Shown: positions 14,146 through 21,824, counted from the first letter of the stretch. The stretch is 38,936 nucleotides of DNA from Paenibacillus ehimensis NBRC 15659 (GCF_004000785.1 NZ_BILX01000065.1:1-38936), one strand, 5' to 3'. Notes: generated from the letters alone by a model not told the origin. Program-made: numbers and translations.

Positions 14146-15420
14146 TTATTCATTTACATTATATGCCAAAATATAAATTATATCCATAAACTCCTTATTA
14201 AGTATTATTGAATTTTTGGTTAAACAATAAAAAAACTCACGCATACAAGCATCCTTTTCTTCAAAAGCATTAATCTTATTCAAATATTGCAGACTACTGG
14301 CGAAACTCTTCACTCCCTCATCAATTACACCAATAGTTAACTGGTAGTGTCCTTTGTGTCGATAATACTTCCCTTTCGCTCTGTAAATATTAGGGTCATC
14401 AGGACACGTATTCATTATTTCATTCTCTTTTTCTAAAAGTTTCGAACACGCATCCAAATTATCTATCTTTAAATAAATCTCAAAAAGTTCGTCTACTATA
14501 TTTAACCGAAACCGCGGGCTAAACACCCTAAGATTCTCTTCAAGTAAGGGGACTGCAATTTCGTATTCCCCTTTTCTTGCTTTTGTTACTGCGCGTGTAT
14601 GCTTAGCCGCCTCGTAAACAAAATCGTACTCGTATTTTTCAAAAACGTCTAATAACTCTTCAACTTTATCATAGTTTTTCAAAGCCGAATAAGAATTTAT
14701 CATGGACAGATGCGCTCTTGCCTTTAATTCTGATTCATTTTTTTCAAGCACCATCCCATTCTCACAAAACTCAATGCACTCCCTGTATTTTTTCGTATTA
14801 TGAGCGTGCAATCCCATTCTGAAATAATAGATTACCTTTTCTTCGTTAGATAAAAAATCAATATAATGTATAATTTCTAAGCCATCTTGGAACGTTTGTT
14901 CAAGACGTTTCAGGTCTAACCTTTCGATCAAATACTTCTGTAATAAGCCTTTCGCAATATAGTTCATAACGCCATGCTTTCTCGAATATTTCACAATGAC
15001 GTTATACAGTTCTAATCTTAAGCTAGAATCACTAACCCCTTGCGTAAAGTAATAAAGTCGTTGTAAAGCGTCTTCCGTTTCGTTGCTAGGGTTTTCAAGC
15101 AAACGCAACGCGACTTTAGACGCGAGTGATGGCTCCTCACTTGACAATACATCTTGCAGAACTTCATATAAAACTTCCGTTCGATTTTCTATTCTAATGT
15201 AGCATTCTATGAGTTCTTGGTAAGCTTCGGGGAAAGCACTTGTGATCGCTTTTACTGTTTTAAATTCAGGACGCTTGGTTGATCCTTTTTCGAGTTTTTG
15301 AAGTACAGGTTTACCCACACCCGTTAACTTCTCAAGTTCTGCATATGTCAAATTTTTCTCTTTTCTAAGTTGGAAGATGATATCGGAGATGGTTTTATTG
15401 TGATTTAAAATATCCACCAT
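14146..15420 (-). CDS. RRNPP-family quorum-sensing receptor (HTH plus TPR; AimR/NprR-like)
   Basis: 424 residues. Residues 10-65 form a Cro/C1-type helix-turn-helix (ISDIIFQLRKEKNLTYAELEKLTGVGKPVLQKLEKG). The remaining 350 residues are all helical with TPR-like repeats, for example VIYYFRMGLHAHNTKKYRECIEFCENGM, then ARAHLSMINSYSALKNYDKVEELLDVF and YRAKGKYYRHKGHYQLTIGVIDEG. This HTH-TPR layout and length match NprR/PlcR and the arbitrium receptors (AimR; AloR in Paenibacillus). A consensus promoter lies 43 bp upstream, and the pro-peptide gene follows directly. The helix-turn-helix argues for a DNA-binding regulator rather than a Rap phosphatase. Phage context is absent here, so a host-adapted AloR-type system is more likely than a prophage switch. 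Confidence 0.85.
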   Translation of the reverse strand: MVDILNHNKTISDIIFQLRKEKNLTYAELEKLTGVGKPVLQKLEKGSTKRPEFKTVKAITSAFPEAYQELIECYIRIENRTEVLYEVLQDVLSSEEPSLASKVALRLLENPSNETEDALQRLYYFTQGVSDSSLRLELYNVIVKYSRKHGVMNYIAKGLLQKYLIERLDLKRLEQTFQDGLEIIHYIDFLSNEEKVIYYFRMGLHAHNTKKYRECIEFCENGMVLEKNESELKARAHLSMINSYSALKNYDKVEELLDVFEKYEYDFVYEAAKHTRAVTKARKGEYEIAVPLLEENLRVFSPRFRLNIVDELFEIYLKIDNLDACSKLLEKENEIMNTCPDDPNIYRAKGKYYRHKGHYQLTIGVIDEGVKSFASSLQYLNKINAFEEKDACMREFFYCLTKNSIILNKEFMDIIYILAYNVNE

Positions 15421-15462
15421 ACTACATAACCTTCCTTTTTATTCTAATTTTTACATTGGTTA

Positions 15463-15491
15463 ATTATAGCAAAGTAAGTTTTATATGACAA
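15463..15491 (-). promoter_or_regulatory. Consensus sigma-A promoter of the receptor gene
   Basis: On the minus strand TTGTCA (15491-15486), 17 bp, TATAAT (15468-15463). The start of transcription should be near 15456, giving a leader of about 36 nt. A GCAAAGTAA half site lies in the spacer next to the -10. Confidence 0.8.
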
Positions 15492-15598
15492 TTAACTGTT
15501 TGTTTCGATAATCGCCTAATTCTTACATGAAACACATCGATTCGATAATTTTTTACAAAGTAGAAGCGACTTATTGGTAATCACTGTAATTACTTTGC
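15469..15598. promoter_or_regulatory. Mirrored GCAAAGTAA/TTACTTTGC sites in the divergent quorum-sensing intergenic region
   Basis: GCAAAGTAA (15469-15477) abuts the receptor -10. Its exact inverse TTACTTTGC (15590-15598) lies on the side of the secreted-protein gene, 112 bp away. A further inverted repeat CAATTTG...CAAATTG (15682-15702) is in the leader of the secreted-protein gene, whose -10 (TATAAT, 15656-15661) lacks a good -35. Paired distant sites would allow a receptor dimer to bridge both promoters, as AimR does. This is inferred. Confidence 0.5.
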
Positions 15599-15729
15599 TT
15601 ATATCAAGTAATCAAGAGGATAAAAAATAGACACCTATTCCTATCCCATATTTTGTATAATTATGATATTTTTAGATTGTTCAATTTGATGCGCACAAAT
15701 TGTTCAAAAAAAAATCGGGAGGATTATCC

Positions 15730-16395
15730 ATGAAAAAGTTTTGGAAAGTATCTGCAAACGCCGTTCTCGCCGCTGCGCTCGTCAGCTCCGTCGCCTTGGT
15801 GACACCTGCACAAGCTGCTACTGTATCGCAAGATTTCAGCCAAGTTCAAGTTGATACAAAACTGAAAAACAACGTGTTGACGAACATTTCCGCCATGTCT
15901 GCATATATTACAACAGGGGAAGATGGCTTGCTTCGCATTGACCAAAACGCTGTCAATATCGTAGGAAAGGAAACTTTTGAGGTCTATGAGAGAGGTGTAG
16001 CTTCACTAAACAAAGCCATTTCTACTGAAGATATCAAGATCGCTAATGGAACGCTTGTGGTTGATAAATCCCAGCTAACAATTCCGAGCGGTTCTCAGAT
16101 TTCCCCAGCGGCCTATGGTAGCTTTTATTGGTGGGGTTACGCGCTGACTTTGACTCAGCAAGAATCTGCTAACCTCGCATATAATCTAACACAATCCGGT
16201 ACCGTAATGGCAGCGGCTGCGGCAATTTCTGGTTTGATCCCTACTCCTCCGACAAAGCTTGTGCAAGCTATCGCTTATGCCGTGTCGTTGGGTGTTGGTC
16301 TTCTTGCCAACAAAATCAATTTTGAAAATAAAGGAAATGGTGTTACACTGAATATACACTATGTTGGTTTCATCAATGTCACTTCAAATCCCTAA
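15730..16395 (+). CDS. Secreted WWGY-motif protein, candidate antibacterial/toxin effector
   Basis: 221 residues with a classical signal peptide (MKK, then NAVLAAALVSSVALV, cleavage after TPAQA). The middle is polar. The C-terminal third starts with GSFYWWGYALTLTQQ, continues with two hydrophobic helices (GTVMAAAAAISGLIP and LVQAIAYAVSLGVGLLA), and ends in beta strands (NGVTLNIHYVGF). I recall similar uncharacterised Bacillus secreted proteins with a WWG(Y) motif, a helical hairpin and a terminal beta strand. The hairpin suggests membrane insertion. The start at 15730 is supported by CGGGAGG upstream. A small membrane protein follows after 18 bp and may provide immunity. The gene is divergent from the RRNPP receptor and probably its target. 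Confidence 0.7.
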   Translation: MKKFWKVSANAVLAAALVSSVALVTPAQAATVSQDFSQVQVDTKLKNNVLTNISAMSAYITTGEDGLLRIDQNAVNIVGKETFEVYERGVASLNKAISTEDIKIANGTLVVDKSQLTIPSGSQISPAAYGSFYWWGYALTLTQQESANLAYNLTQSGTVMAAAAAISGLIPTPPTKLVQAIAYAVSLGVGLLANKINFENKGNGVTLNIHYVGFINVTSNP

Positions 16396-16413
16396 TGACA
16401 AGGAGGTGAACGC

Positions 16414-16674
16414 GTGATACTCTCAGTAACAGCCGTGATGATATGCATGATACTGGGATATTCGATTTTGTCTCTTTTGACTCTGAAATTTATACTGAAA
16501 AGATTTTCTGTAAATGTTCCTTTCATTGTATTTTCTTTTATCCTCATCGGGCTTGGGCTCTTTCAGCAAATTCAACAGGGAAGAGTTATCCCCAGTACAA
16601 ATTTCATTTTGATTCTGATTCTTGGCTTTACGCTGAGGATGATATTTACGAAGAAGTCTAAAAAAGTACACTAA
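16414..16674 (+). CDS. Small three-TM membrane protein, candidate immunity partner
   Basis: 86 residues, almost all hydrophobic, with helices at roughly 1-27, 33-50 and 62-80 and a basic end (RMIFTKKSKKVH). It starts at GTG 16414 behind an excellent ribosome site (AAGGAGG, 7 nt) and follows the secreted WWGY protein by 18 bp, so the two are translated from one message. A terminator follows. Tiny membrane proteins directly behind a secreted peptide or toxin gene often give self-protection (for example SdpI-like or bacteriocin immunity proteins). Nothing in its sequence proves that role here; it could also assist export. Confidence 0.65.
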   Translation: MILSVTAVMICMILGYSILSLLTLKFILKRFSVNVPFIVFSFILIGLGLFQQIQQGRVIPSTNFILILILGFTLRMIFTKKSKKVH

Positions 16675-16684
16675 AAGTTTGCTT

Positions 16685-16716
16685 TCCCCTGTCAGCATAG
16701 CCGACGGGGGTCTTTT
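16685..16716 (+). terminator. Terminator of the secreted-protein operon
   Basis: CCCCTGTC and GACGGGGG pair around AGCATAGCC and are followed by TCTTTT. It lies just after the stop at 16674. Confidence 0.75.
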
Positions 16717-16729
16717 ACTATTGTTCCAG

Positions 16730-17060
16730 TTACCCAGACGGACTCCTCAGCTCGTTCACTAGCCATTGAATATAATCGGCCTGTTGCTGATAGCCGCGGC
16801 AGTGGTGCCGTCCCCGGCACGCTCCGTCTCCTGCCGTTTACGTCCAGCTCCTTCCATGTCGGCTCATCCATGTACCGATAATCGTATTGGCTCCCCCTGC
16901 ATCAAGCATTGGCCTCCTTGTCGTATTGTTCAAGCGAGTAGTTTGCAATCAAATTCATCAACTTTCGTATAAATCCGGGTCGGTCGCATAACCGCACGCG
17001 CAGCATTTCCGTTTGCTCCTGTAGCGATTGAGCTGCGCGTACTCGGTGGTAGCGGCTCCA
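16730..17060 (-). pseudogene. Decayed minus-strand ORF, unknown
   Basis: No frame is open throughout, but coherent peptide sense appears in pieces on the minus strand. One is GYQQQADYIQWLVNELR ending at TAA (16732-16730), with a Cys/His-rich stretch just before it (GACRGRHHCRG). Another is RYRSKRKCCACGYATDP further upstream. This looks like the remains of a small zinc-binding protein broken by indels. It lies at the trailer side of CRISPR array 1. The family was not recognised. Confidence 0.3.
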
Positions 17061-17083
17061 ATTGAAAAGTAAGTCCTGATCCC

Positions 17084-17308
17084 TGAAACAATCCTCGTAC
17101 GTTCAAAACGACACAATGGATTGGAAAGAATTGCTGGCGCAAATGTTTCAATTCCTCATAGGTAAGTTCAAAACGAGAGACTTAGCAGTTTTGTCAAGTC
17201 CAGTCTTCCAAGTTTCAATTCCTCATAGGTACGTTCAAAACGAGTCGCCAATCTTCCTTTGGTCCTTCGATCGGTGAGGTTTCAATTCCTCATAGGTACG
17301 TTCAAAAC
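17084..17308 (-). CRISPR. CRISPR array 1: four repeats, three spacers
   Basis: Repeats are 30 bp, beginning GTTTCAATTCC and ending GTTCAAAAC on the plus strand, at 17145-17174, 17212-17241 and 17279-17308. A shortened, degenerate repeat lies at 17084-17109. Spacers are 35, 37 and 37 bp. Read on the minus strand the repeat ends in ATTGAAAC, the usual type I-B 5' handle, so crRNAs are made leftward, the leader is at the right (17309 on) and the degenerate repeat is the old trailer end. No cas genes are in the window. The repeat at 17145 has A for C in TAAGTTC. Confidence 0.93.
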
Positions 17309-17659
17309 CCGCAAAAACGCCGCAATGACGCCATTTTTCACATATAAAAAAAACAAATCTCACTCACGCCAACTACCAAAATGTCTGTTCTCGCGCGGCC
17401 CTCGTTGTCGTCGATCCCCCGGCTTTTTTGCAGCATTGGAGGTCGACGACACAAATGCGCAGTTCCATTATAAAGCTTTACCCGTTTTTTTCCAACAGAA
17501 CTCAACTCTGCTTTGGTTTGTTCCTATATCGCTTATGCTAATTCTACCTCTTTAGTGTCCTTACCTTCAATTTTTTCTAGCGGCTGAACACAGAGAACGG
17601 AACCGACTCCTAATTTTTTCGTTATAACTCCCGCCCGCTCTCCCAAACCCTACCTAAAC
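17309..17659 (-). other. CRISPR leader, copy 1 (duplicate of 22657-22972)
   Basis: Directly after the last repeat, this stretch is homologous to the region following array 2. An identical block runs from CGCGGCCCTCG to about 17460. It contains the inverted repeat GTCGTCGA (17407-17414)/TCGACGAC (17443-17450) with a TTTTTT run in the loop. The homology extends into the end of the peptide-transporter ATPase gene. Its position upstream of the leader-proximal repeat in crRNA orientation identifies it as leader. Confidence 0.75.
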
Positions 17660-17745
17660 CTCCCCTTCAGCAATCGCCACCCAATGACCCTTCTTCACTT
17701 TAACGAAGCAGCGACTTCGTGTAGGCATGCTGCGGATTCTCATAC
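17660..17745 (-). pseudogene. Fragment of the 3' end of the peptide ABC transporter ATPase gene
   Basis: It matches the last codons of the gene at 22973-24709, but the stop codon is lost (TAG to GAG) and about 104 bp are deleted between AACGAAGC and AGCGACTTCG. The match ends at CATAC (17745; 23162 in the intact copy). It arrived with the duplicated CRISPR leader and shows that the leader's original neighbour was the transporter gene. Confidence 0.8.
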
Positions 17746-17837
17746 TGATCGAGACAGGCAGACAGTTAAAAAGCAAGTCTTCTTTCCATCCTTTCTGGAC
17801 TGATCGGTTCAGATATGTTATATTTCAATTACGGGAG

Positions 17838-18422
17838 GTGTTACTCATCGCTAGGACAAAAGAGTTTAACGTGGATCAAGCGCTACACCAAGCAATGCTG
17901 TTGTTTTGGAAAAAAGGTTACGAGGCAACAAGCATTCCGGAATTGCTGCAAGTTATGGGCATTAGCCGATCCAGTCTTTACGATACTTTTTCCGACAAGC
18001 AAGCATTGTACATTGCTGCACTGGAACATTACAAAAAGGTTAGCTTCAATAAACGGGTCATTCTTGAACGGGCATCAAGTGTTAGAGCAGGACTTCGACA
18101 ATATTTTGAGCATCATATTGCGTCAGCGTACGATACCAGCCTACCTGGCGGATGTTTTGTAACGAACGCAGCTACAACATTGGAGTCGCCGGATGAAAAA
18201 TTAAATGAATTGATAAAGACCAGCTTTTCGAACTTAGAACAGGCTTTTTACAAACTTTTGGAAAAAGGCCAACAATCCGGCGAAATCGATAAAACTACAG
18301 ATATCAAAGCGTTGTCTTACTTATTGCTAAATTTACATCAAAGCGTCAATGTTATGGCAAAAGTAGAGCCGGATCAGCAACGCGCAAAGGACATGATAAG
18401 AATTGTAATTGAAGGAATATAA
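17838..18422 (+). CDS. TetR/AcrR-family transcriptional repressor
   Basis: About 194 residues. The N-terminal HTH reads ARTKEFNVDQALHQAMLLFWKKGYEATSIPELLQVMGISRSSLYDTFSDKQALY, a standard TetR_N; the C-terminal part is an all-helical ligand domain (TetR_C group with GGCFVTNAATTLES). The start is unclear: alignment with relatives (MARTKEF) places it at codon 17847, but this is ATC, at ideal distance (8 nt) from GGGAGG. The nearest canonical start is GTG 17838, which overlaps that ribosome site. It may use GTG, a rare ATC start, or be weakly expressed. A perfect palindrome follows the gene, before the oxidoreductase operon that it probably represses. Confidence 0.85.
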   Translation: MLLIARTKEFNVDQALHQAMLLFWKKGYEATSIPELLQVMGISRSSLYDTFSDKQALYIAALEHYKKVSFNKRVILERASSVRAGLRQYFEHHIASAYDTSLPGGCFVTNAATTLESPDEKLNELIKTSFSNLEQAFYKLLEKGQQSGEIDKTTDIKALSYLLLNLHQSVNVMAKVEPDQQRAKDMIRIVIEGI

Positions 18423-18438
18423 TTTTTTTGACCATATT

Positions 18439-18452
18439 GGAACGATCGTTCC
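18439..18452. promoter_or_regulatory. TetR operator candidate GGAACGATCGTTCC
   Basis: A perfect 14-bp palindrome between tetR and the oxidoreductase gene, overlapping a TTGACC/TTGGAA -35-like stretch. Size and AACGATCGTT core are typical of TetR-family sites. Confidence 0.7.
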
Positions 18453-18487
18453 GTTATCGTATTCATATTAAATAGGAGATGAGACTT

Positions 18488-19357
18488 ATGAAAGTATCGT
18501 TTATTGGGCTTGGAAATATGGGCTTTCCAATGGCACAAAATTTGTTGAAAGCCGGTTATGAATTAATCATTTTTAATCGTACCCCTGAAAAAGCGGAACC
18601 ATTAATGCGTCAGGGAGCACGATATGCCGAAACACCGTTGGAGGCAGCCAAAGAGAGCAATCTTGTAATAACCATGCTTTCTGATGATGCCGCTTTGGAG
18701 GAGGTCGTTAAGGGGCCGAATGGAATTCTGAAAGGATTGCCGGAAAATGGGATTCATATATCTGCAAGTACGATAAGTGTAGATCTGGCTCGGAAATTAT
18801 CTACCGCGCATGCAGAGAGAAAGCAACACTTTGTGTCCGCCACGGTCCTGGGGCGTCCGGATGCTGCTAAAGCAGCTAAATTACGGATCATTTTGGCCGG
18901 TCCGGAACAAGTCAGACAACGAGTAATTCCTGTTTTGGCAGCATTGGGTCAAGAAATATTCGAGATTGGGGATCATGGCGAAGAAGGAAATGTTGTAAAA
19001 ATAGGCGTAAACTTTTTAATTGCTTCGATGCTGGAAGCCTTGTCGGAAGCGCAACTGATGGTGGAAAAGCACGGCTTAGAGCCGGCCCGCTTTATGGATG
19101 TCGTGAATGCTCTTTTTCAATCTCCGGTGTATCAGAACTATGGAGCGATAATGGCAGAACAGCGCTTTGAACCGGCCGGTTTTAAAATGAAGCTTGGGCT
19201 GAAGGATGTTGAACTGGCTATAAAGGCAGCGCAGTCCGTCCATGCTCCTCTGCCTCTGGGCCAACTTATTCATAATCATTTTTCTGTAGGAATGGCCCGA
19301 GGTTATGGTGAAAAGGATTGGACGGCTTTAATCCGTTGTCTAGAGCATTCTTCTTAA
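18488..19357 (+). CDS. NAD(P)-binding beta-hydroxyacid dehydrogenase/imine-reductase-like oxidoreductase
   Basis: 289 residues. The N-terminal Rossmann fold starts MKVSFIGLGNMGFPMAQNLLKAGY (GxGxxG), with the NADP-type NRTPEKAE strand end. VSATVLGRPDAAKAAKLRIILAGP and GEEGNVVKIGVNFLIASMLEALSEAQ cover the catalytic region; the Lys of NVVKIG aligns with the catalytic Lys of 3-hydroxyisobutyrate dehydrogenases. The VLGRPDAA motif in place of the usual APVSGG points to the imine-reductase or GLYR1-like branch. The start is ATG 18488 (AGGAG 9 nt upstream), since the ATG at 18479 touches the ribosome site. First gene of a TetR-controlled three-gene operon. Substrate unknown. Confidence 0.88.
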   Translation: MKVSFIGLGNMGFPMAQNLLKAGYELIIFNRTPEKAEPLMRQGARYAETPLEAAKESNLVITMLSDDAALEEVVKGPNGILKGLPENGIHISASTISVDLARKLSTAHAERKQHFVSATVLGRPDAAKAAKLRIILAGPEQVRQRVIPVLAALGQEIFEIGDHGEEGNVVKIGVNFLIASMLEALSEAQLMVEKHGLEPARFMDVVNALFQSPVYQNYGAIMAEQRFEPAGFKMKLGLKDVELAIKAAQSVHAPLPLGQLIHNHFSVGMARGYGEKDWTALIRCLEHSS

Positions 19358-19427
19358 AAATTGGGGTTGCCCCGAATCTCTGTTGGGCGTAGTGCAGGAA
19401 AAAAATCAAAAAAAGGGGAGATGAACC

Positions 19428-20480
19428 ATGGAAATAGGTGTTACTTCGTTCGTAGAAACAAAGCCCGATATTGAGACAGGTATAGTGATAAGCCACGCGC
19501 AGCGAATACGTGAAGTAATCGAAGAAATCGTTCTCGCCGATCGGGTGGGACTGGATGTTTTCGGCATAGGCGAGCATCATCGGGAAGATTACGCTGCTTC
19601 TTCACCGGCGGTTGTGTTATCTGCTGCTGCGCCTCTAACTAAACGGATTCGGCTGACTAGCGCTGTAACGGTCCTTTCATCAGCCGATCCTGTACGTGTG
19701 TTTCAGGATTTTGCTACGCTTGATGGCATCTCCGATGGACGTGCCGAGATCATAGCAGGCAGAGGCTCTTTTATTGAGTCTTTTCCGTTGTTTGGTTATG
19801 ACTTACATGATTATGAAGAGTTATTTAATGAAAATATCGAACTGCTTCTGAAATTACGGGAATCCGAGAAAGTAACATGGAGGGGAGGCCATCGGCCGGC
19901 GATTCATAATCTTGGTGTGTACCCGCGCCCCGTTCAGGATTCTTTACCCATATGGATTGGCAGCGGAGGTACCCAAGAGTCCGCCGTACGTGCAGGTCTT
20001 CTGGGCCTGCCATTGATCCTCGCGATCATTGGTGGAAGTCCGACGCATTTTGCACCGCTTGTACAGCTTTACAAGAAGGCCGCAGCCCACGCTGGGCATG
20101 ATGTATCACGGCTTCGGGTGGGGTCTCACTCAATCGGATTCGTTGCAGAGGATACAGAGCTGGCGGCAGATACATTTTTTCCGTCTACCCAGGCCGGTAT
20201 GAATAAGCTCGGCAAAGAGCGAGGGTGGGCGTATTACGACCGGTCCAGTTTTGATGCGGCCCGACGTTTTGAAGGCGCATTGTATGTTGGCGATCCGGAA
20301 ACGGTTGCCCAGAAGATCATCCACCTGCGCAAGCATGTAGGCATTACACGTTTTATGATGTATGTACCCTTAAGCACGATGCCGCATGAGCTGGTCATGC
20401 GGGCCATCGAGCTGCTCGGAACCGAGGTTGCTCCACGGGTAAGAGAGGAAATTGCCAAGTGGGAGGCTGAGACGGGATAA
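19428..20480 (+). CDS. LLM-class flavin-dependent oxidoreductase (luciferase-like)
   Basis: 350 residues with the bacterial-luciferase TIM barrel: MEIGVTSFVE at strand 1, VGLDVFGIGEHHREDY (the EHH signature), LTSAVTVLSSADPVRVFQDFATLDGISDGRAEIIAGRGSF, and later PIWIGSGGTQESAVRAGLLGLP. Such enzymes use FMNH2 from a partner reductase to monooxygenate small organics, or F420 in actinobacteria; in this host FMN is likely. AGGGGAG precedes the ATG. It is the middle gene of the TetR cassette, 70 bp after the NAD(P)-dependent enzyme and 83 bp before an esterase-like hydrolase, suggesting a small catabolic or detoxification pathway. Confidence 0.9.
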   Translation: MEIGVTSFVETKPDIETGIVISHAQRIREVIEEIVLADRVGLDVFGIGEHHREDYAASSPAVVLSAAAPLTKRIRLTSAVTVLSSADPVRVFQDFATLDGISDGRAEIIAGRGSFIESFPLFGYDLHDYEELFNENIELLLKLRESEKVTWRGGHRPAIHNLGVYPRPVQDSLPIWIGSGGTQESAVRAGLLGLPLILAIIGGSPTHFAPLVQLYKKAAAHAGHDVSRLRVGSHSIGFVAEDTELAADTFFPSTQAGMNKLGKERGWAYYDRSSFDAARRFEGALYVGDPETVAQKIIHLRKHVGITRFMMYVPLSTMPHELVMRAIELLGTEVAPRVREEIAKWEAETG

Positions 20481-20563
20481 GGAGTATCCATTTAATCATC
20501 AATCAGAACACGAGAATGAATGAAAATCCAGTTTCGTTTCATTATATTACCGGGGGGATTTAC

Positions 20564-21502
20564 ATGAAGATGGATAAACGTATACTGCCGGAATTAAGAC
20601 AGGCCTTTGCGCGATTTCCAGGGTTTCAATTGGAAGAGAATTTGGAGTGGAGCAGAAGTCTGGTGTCGGCTCCGCCTGTGAAGAAGTCAGAGCATGTACA
20701 CACAACCAGTCGAATCATTCCGGGTGCTGCGGGTGAGATGCTGGCTAAAATTTACGAACCTGCCGGACGAAAGGGTGACAAGCTTCCAGCCATGCTGTGG
20801 ATTCACGGAGGCGGATATGTGATGGGACATCCTGATATGGACGACGAGTTGTGCGAACGCTTCGTTCAGACGGCTGAATGCGTTGTCGTGTCGGTGGATT
20901 ACAGGCTTGCTCCCGAGAACCCTTACCCAGCAGCTATCGAAGATTGCTATGCTGGTCTGGTCTGGATGACAGAGGAGGCGGAATCGCTGGGAATTGATGT
21001 GAACCGGGTTGCGATTGCCGGCGCAAGCGGAGGCGGCGGGCTGACAGCAGCGCTCGCGCTGATGGCACGTGATAAAGGCGGACCATCCATTATCTTTCAA
21101 ATGCCGTTGTACCCGATGCTCGACAACCGTAACATCACGCCATCAAGCCATGAGATTACGGAAGATCGCGCAATCTGGAACCGAACCAACAACTTGGAAG
21201 CTTGGAACATGTACCTGGGCGAGGAGAACGATGCCAGCGGGATATCTCCCTATGCGGTACCGTCGAGAGCGGGGAACTTGGCAGGGCTGCCACCAACCTA
21301 TACATGTGTAGGTCAGCTCGATCTGTTCCGAGATGAGACGATCGAATATGTAACGCGGCTTGCACAAGCAGGTGTAAATGTCGAATTTCACCTGTATCCC
21401 GGATGCTTTCACCTTTTTGAAAAATTCGTTCCAGAAGCGGAAGTGAGTCAGCGCGCCGTTCAAAGCTATATGGATGCGATGGCCCGGGCGCTTCATACTT
21501 AA
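20564..21502 (+). CDS. Alpha/beta hydrolase, hormone-sensitive-lipase (HSL) family esterase
   Basis: 312 residues. The oxyanion motif HGGG (residues 81-84, in LWIHGGGYVMGHPD) and the nucleophile elbow GASGG (Ser155) define the HSL/family IV esterases. VDYRLAPENPYPAAIEDCYAG is the conserved stretch between them. The acid lies near GQLDLFRDE and the catalytic His in YPGCFHLFEKF. It hydrolyses short acyl esters; the natural substrate is unknown. The start at 20564 is chosen for GGGGGG 6 nt upstream. It is the last gene of the TetR-controlled operon. Together with the imine-reductase-like and LLM enzymes it looks like a xenobiotic degradation set. Confidence 0.9.
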   Translation: MKMDKRILPELRQAFARFPGFQLEENLEWSRSLVSAPPVKKSEHVHTTSRIIPGAAGEMLAKIYEPAGRKGDKLPAMLWIHGGGYVMGHPDMDDELCERFVQTAECVVVSVDYRLAPENPYPAAIEDCYAGLVWMTEEAESLGIDVNRVAIAGASGGGGLTAALALMARDKGGPSIIFQMPLYPMLDNRNITPSSHEITEDRAIWNRTNNLEAWNMYLGEENDASGISPYAVPSRAGNLAGLPPTYTCVGQLDLFRDETIEYVTRLAQAGVNVEFHLYPGCFHLFEKFVPEAEVSQRAVQSYMDAMARALHT

Positions 21503-21793
21503 TCTATTCAGATTGTAAGAATCGACACGGATATATGCAAAGGCCGCAAAACAGCTTCCATTGGGGTCATAATGAAACCATTAGTTTCAAGGGAGCATTT
21601 TTTTCCAAGGAAGAGGATGCTCTTTGATGCAGGTTTATCACCAATCATGTTGCTCCGGATACAGGTGTCAACCCGTAAAGACTTTTCTTTCTTCGAACCC
21701 ATATCCTCTTTTTCGAAGCTCTAGATGTTGGGAATCCGAAAATATGCCTAACTGGAACAACTTCGACTATGACGTCCGCAGTCGCCGAAGGAT
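21503..21793. other. Non-coding gap between the TetR cassette and CRISPR array 2
   Basis: No gene with a ribosome site is seen. A hairpin TGAAAC-CATTA-GTTTCA (21573-21589), followed a few bases later by a run of seven T's, may terminate the hydrolase operon. At 21794-21811 GTTTCAA-GATAGG-ACGT looks like a CRISPR repeat with an internal deletion, the oldest edge of array 2. Confidence 0.4.
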
Positions 21794-21824
21794 GTTTCAA
21801 GATAGGACGTAAAGGAGCTTTCGA

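Noticed and set aside
17407..17450. Leader hairpin as an insertion-sequence end
   Set aside because: No transposase or target-site duplication; it occurs once in each leader at the same place.
17259..17555. 98-codon frame at the end of array 1
   Set aside because: Begins in a repeat and runs through the non-coding leader.
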